In this document: positions 33,961 through 45,381 of the stretch, one piece after another | How the letters are laid out: each line of letters begins with the position of its first letter | Numbering within the stretch: the stretch's first letter is position 1 | Source of the DNA: Aphrocallistes beatrix | Taxonomy: Eukaryota > Porifera > Hexactinellida > Sceptrulophora > Aphrocallistidae | Direction of reading: 5' to 3' | DNA: 64,000 nt | Assembly (NCBI GenBank): GCA_963281255.1 | Contig: OY725495.1 | Location: forward strand, 3,410,001 to 3,474,000 | The notes under the pieces: model-generated | The model's database searches: none | Told to the model about the DNA's origin: nothing | What the model saw: only the letters and a program-made list of their open reading frames with translations | Translations under genes and position numbers: made by a program

Positions 33961-34854
33961 ATGAATAAATTTCTACTGCTTTCACTGCTTTCCATAATAC
34001 ATTTTGCCGCAGAAGCTCATGAGGACATCATTCTGAGTGGTGAATGTCCTGCCTGTCGAATGCCGTGTGAAGTGTCCAATAATAGCAGTGCATTATCACT
34101 AATCAGAGTGTACAGTACCTCATACAATGATTACAGGATCACCACGTTACTCAATGGGATTCAAGGATATTTCCGAACCACTGTGTCTCTGAATGACAAA
34201 GTTCAAGATGCTTATTTTGCTAGGGTCAATTTAGAATATTGGCCTTTTAACGCGCTCTGTAAGATCTTAAGCCAAGCACCGACCATTACTAAATCTAAGA
34301 ACAAGAAAAAGTTAAATTTACACTACAAAACATTTCCATCATTTAATGTTCACCTAAAACAACGATTCTTCGATAATTATTTGCAACATTTCCTCATAGA
34401 AAGAGTGTCTAGACTACAAAATAACATCCCATTTGAGTTAGAGTACTTAAAAAAAGTAAGTGTGGATCATCTCAAGAAAGCATTTCGAAATGCCAACGTT
34501 ACTGGTGTATACTTCTGTTATAACCCGAATCCAATTAGGAATCCGAGTGGTCTTCATGAATGTGGAAGCAATACTGGGACATGGATGCAAATTGACATGA
34601 AGGAAGTATATATAATTAATTACATAGGAGTCCATTTGTGGGATGGACAGAGTGGCCGCATTTATACATACACCTTGCAAGTATCTGAAGATGGGAAAAA
34701 TTGGAAAGACATAGCTGTGAACAAAGTTGGGAAATCGTATCAAGGATTAGAGCTTCCTGAAATAATGTCTGTGAGGTATATCAGAATGGATGGAAATAAT
34801 AACATACATGCAAATACCTTCCACATACTTTACTTGAAAGTTGAATTAAAATGA
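33961..34854 (+). CDS. Secreted F5/8C family protein, copy D
   Basis: 297 residues from the signal-peptide ATG; an upstream in-frame ATG at 33853 would add 36 residues and lies before the TATA box, so I reject it. Signal peptide FLLLSLLSIIHFAAEA, motif GECPACRMPC, then the same middle region as C. The F5/8C domain has TGTWMQIDMKEVYIINYIGV and an insertion relative to the others (WDGQSGRIYTY). The cysteine pair is present (FCYN...ECG). The N-terminal half is very close to C; the C-terminal half and 3' UTR are close to F (NNNIHANTFHILYLK-type ending). Its start region reappears inside chimeric copy I. Confidence 0.85.
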   Translation: MNKFLLLSLLSIIHFAAEAHEDIILSGECPACRMPCEVSNNSSALSLIRVYSTSYNDYRITTLLNGIQGYFRTTVSLNDKVQDAYFARVNLEYWPFNALCKILSQAPTITKSKNKKKLNLHYKTFPSFNVHLKQRFFDNYLQHFLIERVSRLQNNIPFELEYLKKVSVDHLKKAFRNANVTGVYFCYNPNPIRNPSGLHECGSNTGTWMQIDMKEVYIINYIGVHLWDGQSGRIYTYTLQVSEDGKNWKDIAVNKVGKSYQGLELPEIMSVRYIRMDGNNNIHANTFHILYLKVELK

Positions 34855-36450
34855 AGAACTATTTCTTCTATTTTGCAAGTTATGTTGATAATACATTCGG
34901 AAGGAATCTGTATTTAGTTGTGTGATTATGCTACTTTGATAATGTTAATGTCTCTATTTGTCTTTCAATGTTAATGTCTCTATTTGTCTAAGTTTTCTGG
35001 TATTAAATTAAACAAATGTATAGATAAAAACATCACGATCTCTTTTAGTTTGACAACAACTGAAATACCCAGCTCCCTATACTGTTTTATTTTATGAGTT
35101 TTCAGGTGGCTGATAAATTATTATTGGTATAGAAGTCAACTTCTGAAATGCCCAGCTACTGTATGCATACTTACCAACCCCTCTTGAAAATTTCCCGGAT
35201 TTTAGGAGTGAAATACCTGGATGTTATTAGATTTTTAATTTTAATGACCAAATTAGCATGAAACAATAGACTTAAATTTCGAAATTGGATTTTAAATAAA
35301 GGCCCAATGTACATAATTAAGGATTTCGAAATGGACAAGTAAACTATTTAGGAAAAGGTACGTCCTATATAAACTCATTTAATGCGTTAAATAATCACTT
35401 GATCAAAATACTAGAACAATCTTCGAAATTCGAGATCCAGGAAATTTCCTGGATTCCTGAAGACTTGCTAAATAATAAGAAACATAAAATTACTCAATAA
35501 ATTCTATAAACTATATTATTATATGGAAATTATTATAATTTTGATCCTATCTAACTTTTTCAAAATTCGGATTTTTAAACTTCTAAATACATAGGATAAT
35601 TTCAATGCATAGGATAATTTCAATAGTGATAATAACAGTTTAATATATGGTTAACAATTTAAATATAATAGCAAAATAAATTCCAGATTCATCAGTAAAT
35701 ATGCGGCAATAATATGCTATAATTTGCTATATTGAATAGCATATTTTTACAATTGATTTAGTGAATGTAAAATTCACGAATCAAAAATGAAATAATATAC
35801 CCAGCGTAAGGGTGTGAGTGGAAAAATCGAATATCTCTGTTCTTTAATATTATTTTATTCGGTAAATTTCTTACAAAAAGTTCCAACAAAGGATAATACT
35901 AGAAAAAATGAAATTGGCAGGGATGATTGCCTCTTTGCAATGTATCTGGACAGAAGTAGGAAAAAGTTGGGATCATAGAAGTACAACTTCTTTTCAGCTC
36001 TCGAATCTAGTCAATAGGAACTGGGGATTTTTGGTGAATGTATTTGTTTTATGTGTATGAGATGAAGTTAGAAGATTTCAGCAGAGTTCTCTGAGTTATT
36101 TATTGTTGTTTAATCTATCTTACTTCTTAGTTTATATTTACAAATTCTATGTAACAGCATAAAATTTGTTAATATATATTGAAATCATTTTAATAGTTAT
36201 TTTGAACTTGATTTTTTTTTTTCATTCATCTTCAACAACATTTCTTATATCTTTTAATCCAAGGCACACCATCGAAATCTTTTGTGCTATTGAAGGACTG
36301 ACAATTATTCATAGAATCGAATTTTTAAGATTTTTGCATAAATATAGCGAATTTTCTCATATATTCAGCATTATTGGGCGTAAATGTGGTCAATGATGAT
36401 TTATAATGATCATTCTGCTTCAGCATTCCTCAGTTGCTAACTCAATAACT
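34855..36450. other. Array spacer after D
   Basis: Shares blocks with the spacers after C, E and F: AACTTCTAAATACATAGG (35579), ATGAAATTGGCAGGGATGATT (35907, also 42619), and CAACATTTCTTATATC (36236, also 41528 and 44307). 35165-35460 has possible transposon-like ends (CATACTTACCAACC). No gene. Confidence 0.6.
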
Positions 36451-37115
36451 CAGGGGCGGATCCAGGGTTTCACGAAAGGGGGGGGCCAAAGCGAGTGGAA
36501 CGAGCGACTTTTAAAATTTTTTGAATAATTATATTAAAACCCATATCGAATGACCATTTGCATATACTACTATACTAAGATTCATAATATTTTTTAGTAT
36601 GTAATACTGTGCCACTGTATTACCACTAGAGACTGAAAACTAGCAGCTGCTGATGGCTAGCACTCAGTCTCATCACCTGCGTTATCTAATAGATTTCTTA
36701 CTTCATCAAGCGTGGTCTTTTGATGGCAAACCGATCTACAATCTCAGAATACGTGAGATTAATGTCTTTGTGGACATAAAGAAGAATTAAATCATTTAAT
36801 CGTTCTTCACCCATTGAGCTACGGAGTTCCGTCTTTACATATGCCAGGGCAGAATTGGCCCTCTCAACAGTAGCAGATGTCACTGGTGCTACTAACAAAA
36901 GGTCGATGTTTTTCTAGATTGACCTAAAGAAAATGGGGGCCCCAAATATGTAACAAGGAATATACTACTACGAGAACGAGTGCATTAGGCTAATCCTCGA
37001 CGGGGGGCCCAGGCCCCCTAGGCCCCCCTGGATCCGCCTATGAGAACAAGTGCATTAGGCTAGTCCTCGAAGGGGGGGCCCAGGCCCCCTGGACCCCCCC
37101 CTGGATCCGCCTATG
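36451..37115 (-). mobile_element. hAT element remnant
   Basis: Ends CAGGGGCGGATCCAGGG and CCTGGATCCGCCTATG. The near-perfect 8-bp target duplication is CAATAACT/CAATAACC (36443-36450, 37116-37123). The 3' end of about 75 bp is duplicated (CAAGTGCATTAGGCTA twice). It inserted in the array unit; sister units at about 41715 and 44510 lack it. Confidence 0.8.
36698..36898 (-). pseudogene. hAT transposase C-terminal (dimerisation) fragment
   Basis: 66 codons: SATVERANSALAYVKTELRS then ERLNDLILLYVHKDI, the hATC dimerisation region of hAT transposases. The catalytic part is gone, so it cannot be active. Confidence 0.8.
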
Positions 37116-38008
37116 CAATAACCAATTTTTCCAATTTGAGACAATTTAAAAATGCATCCCACTTCAAACTGATTCAAAGTTTGATACTCTATTAACTCTA
37201 TTATGTGAATAACTCAATAATTCATAGAAATATCATTGTTAACTCTGCCTACACAAATAATCAAATAAATGAATTGTATGTGTAGCCAACTTAGGTATTA
37301 AAAACTGCTTGTGTTTTTTCCTTAGAGGAAAAATCGTGACGACGTCCCAGTTTGTGGATCCCCTTTTGACTTTCGGGGTACGCCAATGGTTCATTTTGTA
37401 GGGATGTAGTTAAATATCGGTCTTTATGGTGGCATGCGGAGACCATAATATTTGTTGAATTGGTACGCGACATAAAAAGTTTGAGAAACACTGTTATAAC
37501 ATGCTGCCAGTGTTTTACTCCATACCTACGTATTTACTATAAGTCCTATAGTAGCTAGAAGTCAGTCAAATTCCGATTATACGAACAGTTCGTACCACCT
37601 AAATACCATTTCGTATCACTACCGTGTCAGATTATGATCATTAGAGTAGTACCAGCTGTAGTATTGTATGAGCCATATATTTTCTATTACTATTAATTAA
37701 AGTTTATCCTGGACAATTTTGGCGGGATAATCACATCTGCAGATTAGGTAATATTTCATACAATACTCGTAGTTCATGATTTCTAGTTAGTCATCTTATC
37801 TTAAAGGTAACGATTGAAAATATGAATTAAGAGGTAAAGTAAATTCTAGATTTGTTAGTAATATGACTCAAATAGAATTTATTGTTAAACACGTATCGAG
37901 TTTATCGTGAGCATCAGACAGTGGTGGTGAGAATATTAAGTTTCTAAAAGTATTCTAATTTGTAATGTGAAGGAGAATATGAAATGATATATTCTTATAT
38001 AGTATGTA
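37116..38008. other. Array spacer with upstream block of gene E
   Basis: 37290-37500 repeats at 41930-42160 and 44640-44860. 37725-38000 is the upstream block (CATCTGCAGATTAGGTAATA, TTCATGATTTCTAGTTAGTC, AGTAATATGACTCA, CATCAGACAGTGG), shared with 47700-47950 and 54400-54650. The HLE then interrupts it. Confidence 0.6.
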
Positions 38009-38587
38009 TCCTTACTATTAAAACTCGATTAATGTGTATATCCTTACTATTAAAACTCGATTAATGTTTGTGTATATATCTATCTATATATATCTGTAAC
38101 GAATTGATTGAAGAAACTACCGGTCATAGAAAGCTAATTTTTGGCATGTAGGAGTCTTTTGACTATGGCTCCAGTAAGTTCTGAGCTCAAAGCAAAATGT
38201 CGAATCCTCATGGAATTATGACGTCATTGTCATATTTTTAAAAGTTAAGCAATACAGTTATTCGAGCATAACTCAGCCATTATAGGAGTTAGAAGGCTGA
38301 AATTTTAATAGAATCTGTATACTAACATACCTCACATATGATACAACTATCATCAAAAAATGATGACTCATCACTTTGTTATGCCGTCATCATTACGCGT
38401 CAAAAATTTTAAAATTGACAAATTTTGTGATTTTTCGAGTGATATCGATTATAACAGTAGGACAGACATATTTAGAGATGCTATCTTCCTTATAATTAAC
38501 CAATATGACCCCAGGCGACCGAAATAAGCTTCCGGCGGACACAAAGTGTCCGCCAGCCGCGCAGCTCAAGCAAGCGAAGCGCGCTTG
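38009..38587 (+). mobile_element. Helitron-like element with doubled 5' end
   Basis: TCCTTACTATTAAAACTCGA occurs at 38009 and again at 38037, then the usual body and the tail ending GAAGCGCGCTTG. The doubled terminus resembles the 5' repeats expected when a second initiation occurs, or simple duplication. Confidence 0.75.
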
Positions 38588-39007
38588 TATGTAATATGTA
38601 GAGTTGAATATAATTTAGTCCTATGTAAATACGTATTGCATCTACTAGAAGCATGCTTTTGGTAATAATATGACTCAGACGAATTGTATTGTTAAATACA
38701 TATTAAATTGTTCGCCGTGAACATCTAGCGGATTCTACGTAGTCTATTCACTGAGGGTAAAAACTTATGGACGAGATGATATATTATGAATAAGAAAATC
38801 ATTTAGGAATAATATTATATTAGTGATTCACATCCACTTGTAATTTCAAAACTTGCCTGGACATCTCCGATATAAGTATTTTAACATGGTAATTTGAGAT
38901 GATTAATTATCAAATTCAAAATACATATAAAAGAAATTCAAACAATAAAAATCCAAACATTTTCAGAAGATTAAGTAACAGAAAAAAAATCTGATTTATT
39001 CTTCAAC
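38588..39007. promoter_or_regulatory. Upstream region and TATA box of gene E
   Basis: TATAAAAG at 38926-38933, 82 bp before the ATG. The segment from about 38880 to the ATG is nearly the same in front of pseudogene F (TATA at 45298-45305), including AGATGATTAATTAT and TTTTCAGAAGATTAA. TTTTCAG could be a 3' splice site of a 5' UTR intron. Confidence 0.5.
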
Positions 39008-39898
39008 ATGAACCGATTCCTACTGCTGACTCTGCTCTCCGTGATCTATTGCATTGCAAAGGCGCATGATGACACTGTTTTGAACGATGACTGCTCTACA
39101 TGTCGAATGCCGTGTGTTATGTCTAATCCCAAAATCAATCGGTCATCCCTCATTAGAGCTTACACGAGCTCTTACAAGGATTATGAAATCACGACGCTAC
39201 TCAATGGGATTAAGGGATACCTCCACGCCACTGTGACTATGAATGACACCATTTATTCTGCGAGGGTTGCTTTAGAAAATTGGCCTTTCAGCATCCTATG
39301 TAAGGTCTTAAGTCAAACACCTACAATTACTGAATCTAAAAAAGCAAACATATTGAATGTACATTTTAAAACATTCTCATCATTCAAAGTCGTCAAATCT
39401 AAATTCTTAGATAATTATTTGCAATATATCCTAACGGAAAAAGTAGCTAAAGTACAGAATAATTTAATAAATGTCAAAAAGGATTCTTTAACTTTGAAAG
39501 AAAAAATTAGGAGTAGGCTCATACATGCCTTTCGAAATGCCGACGTTACGGGTACATATTATTGTGCTAAACCAAATCCAATTAGGAGTCCAAGTGGTCG
39601 TAATCATTGCGGAAGCAGAACTGGGACATGGATGCAAATTGACATGAAGAAAGTGTTTCTCATTAATCACGTAGGAGTCCATTTGTGGGATGGAGATAAC
39701 CGCATTTATACATACACCTTGCAGGTATCTGAAGATGGGAAAAGTTGGAAAGACATAGTTGTGAACAAAGTTGGGAAATCATATCAAGAATTAAAGCTCC
39801 CTGAAATAATGTCTGTGAGATATATTAGAATGGATGGGAATAGTAATAAGTATGCAACTTACTTCAACATACTCTACTTGAAAGTTGAATTAAAATAA
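39008..39898 (+). CDS. Secreted F5/8C family protein, copy E
   Basis: 296 residues. Signal peptide FLLLTLLSVIYCIAKA, motif DDCSTCRMPC, middle region DYEITTLLNGIKGYLHATVT and ALENWPFSILCKVLSQ, a lysine-rich linker, then the F5/8C domain TGTWMQIDMKKVFLINHVGV, LWDGDNRIYTYTLQVSEDGK, RYIRMDGNSNKY. Cysteine pair YYCA...HCG. The N-terminal two-thirds is almost identical to pseudogene F, but the last third and 3' UTR follow copy C (NKYATYFNILYLK-type ending and the same AATAGCGATTTC tail). The gene is therefore a mosaic. Predicted secreted; partner unknown. Confidence 0.88.
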   Translation: MNRFLLLTLLSVIYCIAKAHDDTVLNDDCSTCRMPCVMSNPKINRSSLIRAYTSSYKDYEITTLLNGIKGYLHATVTMNDTIYSARVALENWPFSILCKVLSQTPTITESKKANILNVHFKTFSSFKVVKSKFLDNYLQYILTEKVAKVQNNLINVKKDSLTLKEKIRSRLIHAFRNADVTGTYYCAKPNPIRSPSGRNHCGSRTGTWMQIDMKKVFLINHVGVHLWDGDNRIYTYTLQVSEDGKSWKDIVVNKVGKSYQELKLPEIMSVRYIRMDGNSNKYATYFNILYLKVELK

Positions 39899-40240
39899 AT
39901 AGCGATTTCTTCTATTTTGCATGTTGTATTAATACATTCAGAAGGAATCTGTAATTTAGTTATGTGATTATGCTACTTTGATAATATTAATGTCTATATT
40001 TGTCTCTATTTTATAATAGTAATGTTTTCTGATGTTAAATTAATAAAAATTTTGATAAATTTTTTAGTTTTATTTTCCTGAATATAAATCTACTATTGTT
40101 GGTAGAGAGGCCAAGTCTTGAAATGCCCGGCTGCCGTATGTTTACTGGATAACGCAATTCTGAATCAAGTTGTGCCAAGGGAATTTCTTTCGATCCTATC
40201 TAGATTTTTCAAAATTTTTATTTTTAAACTTCTAAATACA
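39899..40240. other. 3' flank of gene E
   Basis: Same 3' block as after gene C (TTCTTCTATTTTGCATG, GGCCAAGTCTTGAAAT) up to AACTTCTAAATACA, where the HLE has inserted. Confidence 0.6.
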
Positions 40241-40677
40241 CAAGCGCACTTCGCTTGCTTACGCTGTGCAGCAGGTAGACACAAAGTGTCCGCCGGAGGC
40301 GCTCTTCGGGTACCAGGAGGTCACATTGATTAATTATAAGGGAGATAAAATCTCTAAATACGTCTGTCGTACTGTTATAATCGATATCACACGAAAAATC
40401 ACCAAATTTGTCAATTTTTAAAATTTTAATGCGTGATGTTGATTATTAATAAAGTGATGAGTCATCATTTTTTGGTGATAGTTACATCATATGTGAGATA
40501 TATCAATATACACATGATGAGTTGACATTTTCCTCTGAGCTCAGAACTTAGTGGAGCCATAGCCAAAAGACCTCCACATACCAAAAGTCAGCTTTCTATG
40601 CCTGGCAGTTTCTTTAGTCAATTCGTTACAGATATATAAATAAATACATATTACTAATTGAGTTTTGATAGTAAGGA
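40241..40677 (-). mobile_element. Helitron-like element with readable empty site
   Basis: Reverse element: CAAGCGCACTTCGC at the left, ATAGTAAGGA at the right. The sister spacers after C (32430-32450) and D (35579-35600) read AAATACATAATATAAT or AAATACATAGG without it. Here the same text is cut as AAATACA|element|TACGTATAAT. Insertion was between A and T with no duplicated bases. Confidence 0.85.
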
Positions 40678-42887
40678 TACGTATAATAATGCCAATTCAA
40701 TAGTGATAAATTTCAACAGTAAACAAATGGTTTGGAATTTAAATCTGAAGCAATAAATTCTAGATTCATCAGTAAATATGCGGCAGTAATTTGCTATATT
40801 GAAGAGCAGATTTTTACAATTGATCCTAGTGAATGTAAAATACACGAATCAAAAAAGAAAATGATATGCCCGAACTCTACCCCCCTGAAAACCCAATGTC
40901 AACCGTTGAAGGCAAGTTTATATCCTATTTTTGAGATTTGTTTACTTTATGAATCTATTGCAAACAAAAGTAAACCAAATAATTAGCATATTTGATCGAA
41001 AATATGATGTTCGAAATCTACACCCCTGAAAACCCCATTTCACCCGTTGGAAGCTAGTCTCTAGCATATTTTCCAAAATTCGTCAAATGGTGTGAAAATA
41101 TGTATATAAAGGTGTGAAAATATGTACATAATATTTTCTATTGCTATACATTATGATACATTTAAGATATCAAACATAAGTTGTGGCTTTGAAGTATTAA
41201 TAACAATGACGATCTATTGTAGTACTGTACAATGATTTCCGTTGTGATAGTGTAGTCATATATTTTGTATAGAAAAGGTGTGAAAATTTAGCTGAAATCT
41301 CAGAAGTTAATCGTAGCCATATCATTTGACACCTACATGCCAATTTTCATATCCCTACGATTTGCCAATTCTTCAATCAATTCGGGAAAACAAACAAACA
41401 AACAAAAATCCTAGTGTTTTAATATATAAGATTTACAAATTCTAGGTATAAACAGTATAAAATATGTTAATATATATTGAAATCATTTTTGTAGTTTTTT
41501 TAACTTGAATTTTTTCATTCATCTTCAACAACATTTCTTACATCGTTTAATCCAAGGCACACCATCGAAATTCCGCTATTAAAGGACTGTCAACTATTTA
41601 TAGAACGAAAGATTTTTGCATAATATTCTTTCATATATTCACTATCATTTGGCCTAAATGTAGTCAATGGTGATTTGTAACGATCATTCTGCTTCAGTAT
41701 ATCTCAGTTGATTACTTAGTAACCAATTTTTCCAATTTGAGACAATTTTAAAATTTACCTCACTTCGAACTGATTTAAAGTTGGATACTTACTTATTAAC
41801 TCGAATATTAGAATAACTGTAGTGTATCTAATTACTCAATAATTCATAGAAATATTATTATTAATTGCCTACACAATCAATTAAATAAATGAATTGTATG
41901 TGTAGCCAACTTATCCAAAATATTATAAACTCCTTGTGTTTTTCCTCCTAGAGGAATACTCCTGACAATGTCCCTGTTTGTGGCTCCCCTTTTGACTCTC
42001 GGAGTACACCAATGGTTAATTTTGTGGGGATGTCGTTAAATATCGGTCATTATGGAGGCATGCGAATTCATAATATTTGCTGAGATGCTACGCGGTATAA
42101 AAACTGTGAGAAACACTGCTACAATATGTTGACAGTGTTTCACTACATACCAACGTATATTCTATAAGTCATATTGTAGCTAGCAGTCAGTCAAACTCCG
42201 ATTATACGAAAAGTTGGTCACCATCTAGATGCCATTTCGTATGACTACCGTGTCAGATTATGATAATCAGGGTTGTTATGAGCTGTAGTTTTGTATGAGT
42301 TTTATATTTTTTTGTATTAATATTGTTTTAGTATTTATTCCACCAACTTAATTAAGTAATAAATATAGGACATCTGGAACAAAATTGGCAGCCAAAGTTG
42401 GTCCCTCGAACCAAGTTTGTTTCGGAATTTTGGCGTAACAATCACATCTGCAGATTAGGTAATATTTCATAGAATACTCCTAAAATTTCCAATCCTAAAA
42501 ATGCACAAATCAATAAGAAAATGATATGCTCAGCGTAAGGGTGAGTGGAAAATCGCATTTCTCTGTTCTTTAATATGATTTTATTCGGGAAAGTTCTTAC
42601 AAAGGACATTGCAAGAAAAAATGAAATTGGCAGGGATGATTACCTCTTCGCAACGTATCTGGACAGAAGTAGGAAAAAGTTATTATAATGGAAGTGCAAC
42701 TTCTTTTCAGGTCTCTCGAATCTAGTCAATGGGAATTGGGGATTTTTGGTGAATGTATTCGTTTTATGTGTATGAGATCAAGTCAGAAGATTTTAGCAGA
42801 GTTCGGAGTTATTTATTTGTTTAATCTATCTTGCTTTTAGTTTATATTTACAAATTCTAGATATAAAAAACATAAAATTTGTTAATA
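40678..42887. other. Array spacer with family 2 repeat
   Basis: 40880-41430 is a minus-strand family 2 copy ending in CAAACAAACAAAAATCCTAG. The rest is array-unit sequence: 41440-41760 matches 36140-36440, 41930-42160 matches 37290-37500, and 42440-42480 holds the CTGCAGATTAGG block. No gene. Confidence 0.6.
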
Positions 42888-44251
42888 TACAGTGCCGGTC
42901 AAAAATACTTGCTCAAAATGAATTTATCCAAAGTTTAAAAGTCCCTGATTAATTTTAACAGTGATTCTTTATCATAATCAAATAAATTGCCATCATTATT
43001 TAGTAGAACCTCCCCTTGCTTGAATCACAGCCTTACATCTTTGCGGCATGCTATCTATCAGAGTATGGAGCTGGTTAATGTCGATACTATAAGTATCCCA
43101 AGTACTCAATATCCCACAACTCCGAGTGGTTGGATGGGCTTTTCTCTTGAATTCTTAGGGAAATTTGATCCCAAAGGTTTTCAATCGGGTTTAGATCAAG
43201 TGACTGTGCCGGCCAATCCATTACCTCTATTTTTTGCTCATCAAACCATTGCTTAGTACCCTTTGACCTGTGGCATGGGGCGTTGACGCGTTGTCCTGCT
43301 GAATGTCCATCCAGAGTGTAGAGAATGTAAATCAACGCTTGGAATGAGAGCATCTTCAAAAATATCAATGTCGGAATCTGTCTTGAGGTTCCCAGATACT
43401 TTCCACAAGAGTCCTACGCCACTCCAGCAAAAACATCCCCAAACCGTGATGCCACCCCCACCAAATTTGCAGGTTTTTTAATACACCTCTCCGAAAACTC
43501 CTCCTCTTTCATTCTCCTTACGTACACTCTCCCGTTATTAGTATAGAGAAGGAATCGAGATTCGTCACTGCATAATTCTTGCCCATTCTCCAGTACTCCA
43601 GTCCTTGTGTGCCCTTACGAAGGCAATAAAGTCTCTCTTATGCTTGGGACTTAGGCGGGGCTTCCTTCGTGCTTCCGTCCGAACAGTCCAGCCCCTCGTA
43701 ACCTTCTCTGGACTGTTGAAGTGGTAAGTTTTAGCGAATATTCTGACAATACTTCGGCTCTGATCTGAGTAGCAGTATTAAATCGATCCGTTTTGCATTT
43801 TCTGACTAATAAACTGTCTTTCCTTTTGGTTGTGACGCGAGCCTACCCGGAATAGTCATGTCTCTTACCGAGCCAGTCAGTCTGTTTCCTTAGGATCTCA
43901 GCTACACTCTTTTGGCTGCACCCAACCATTGTAGCTACCTCCCTCTGACTATGACCACTTTTCGATAACAACATTAGGTTTGCTCGATTTTCAATGGAAA
44001 TTTGGGGTTTCGAAGGCATCGAAAGTTCGAAAAATATTGATAAATTGTAAATAAAGATAGAGAAGTGAAATGGGGAAATTGTACTTGTACAAATATAATG
44101 AATGGAATATCTGTATTTGAGTGTTACTTATCAAAATAACAAAAAATATATATGGTTTCGCAAGAAAAAACAATCTAGTGAGTTGAGACTATTCAACATT
44201 TACTATACTATATACCTTGATTTTGAGCAACTCATTTTGACCGGCACTATA
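42888..44251 (-). mobile_element. Tc1-like transposon
   Basis: Terminal inverted repeats CAGTGCCGGTCAAAA (42890) and TTTTGACCGGCACT (44248), with TA at the ends. The sister unit at about 36160-36190 has TTGTTAATATATATTGAAATC uninterrupted (read around 36168), giving the empty site. It carries one degenerate transposase. Confidence 0.9.
42996..44019 (-). pseudogene. Tc1-like transposase, degenerate
   Basis: Minus strand from the ATG at 44019. The N-terminal part has paired helix-turn-helix text (ENRANLMLLSKSGHSQREVA). The C-terminal DDE end is clear: MDWPAQSLDLNPIENLWD (43087-43368), and the frame-shifted last part ends ARGGSTK. Several stops and at least two frameshifts are visible, so it is inactive. 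Confidence 0.8.
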
Positions 44252-45381
44252 TTGAAATTATTTTTATAGTTATTTTGTACTTTAATGTTTTTCATTCATC
44301 TTCAACAACATTTCTTATATCTTTTAATCCAAGGCACATGATTTTTTTGTGCTATTAAAGAACTGATAACTATTTATATAGAATGAATTTTAAGGAATTT
44401 TAATATAAATTTAACGATTTGTTTCATATATTCAGCATTATTAGACCTAAATGTGGTCAATGGTGATTTATAATGATCATTCTGCTTCAGCATTCCTCAG
44501 TTGCTAACTTATTTAACTAATTTTTCCAATTTGAGACAATTTTAAAATTCAGCCTCACTTCGAACTGATTCCGAGTTGGATACTCACTTATCATTAACTC
44601 TGCCTATACAGATAATTAAATAAATGAATTGTGTGTTTTCTCACCTAGAGAAAAGATCTTAACAATGTCCCTGTTTATGGCTCCCCTTTTGGCTCTCAGG
44701 GTATGCCAATGGTTAATTTTGTGGGGACGTAGTTAAATATCGGTCATTATGGTGGCAGACCCTAATATTTGCTGAGATGGTACGCTGTGTAAAGAGTTTG
44801 AGAAACACTGCTACGTATCATATGCTGACAGTGTTTCACTACATACCTACGTATAGACTATAAGTCCTATAGTAGCTAGAAGTCAGTCAAACTCCGATTA
44901 TACGAACAGTTCGTACCACCTAAATGCCATTTCGTATCACTACCGTGTCAGATTATGATAATCAAGGTTGTTGTGAGCTGTAGTGAGCCTTATATTTTCT
45001 AGTATTACTATTGTTCTAGTATTTATTCCACCAACTTAATTAAAGACTAAATATAGGACACCTGGAACAATTTTCTAAAAGTAATTCTAATTTATGATAT
45101 GAAGGAGAAAATATGTATATGACTGAAATATAATTTAGTACTAAATACGTATTGAATTTACGAGAAGCATACTTTCATCAATAATTGATCAGTAATATGC
45201 TCACACGAATTATGTTGTGCTAAGTAGCATCTCCGATGTAAGTATGTTAACATTGTTAATTTATTTAGGAGATGATTAATTATTAAATTCAAAAGCATAT
45301 AAAAGAAATTCAAACAACAAAAATTCACTTTTTCAGAAGATTAAATAACAGAAGAAGAAATCTTCTAATTTATTCTTCAAC
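44252..45381. promoter_or_regulatory. Array spacer and promoter region of copy F
   Basis: 44252-45060 continues the array unit cut by the Tc1 element (CAACATTTCTTATATC, GGACACCTGGAAC). TATAAAAG lies at 45298-45305, 84 bp before the ATG at 45382, in a segment nearly identical to that before gene E. Confidence 0.55.
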
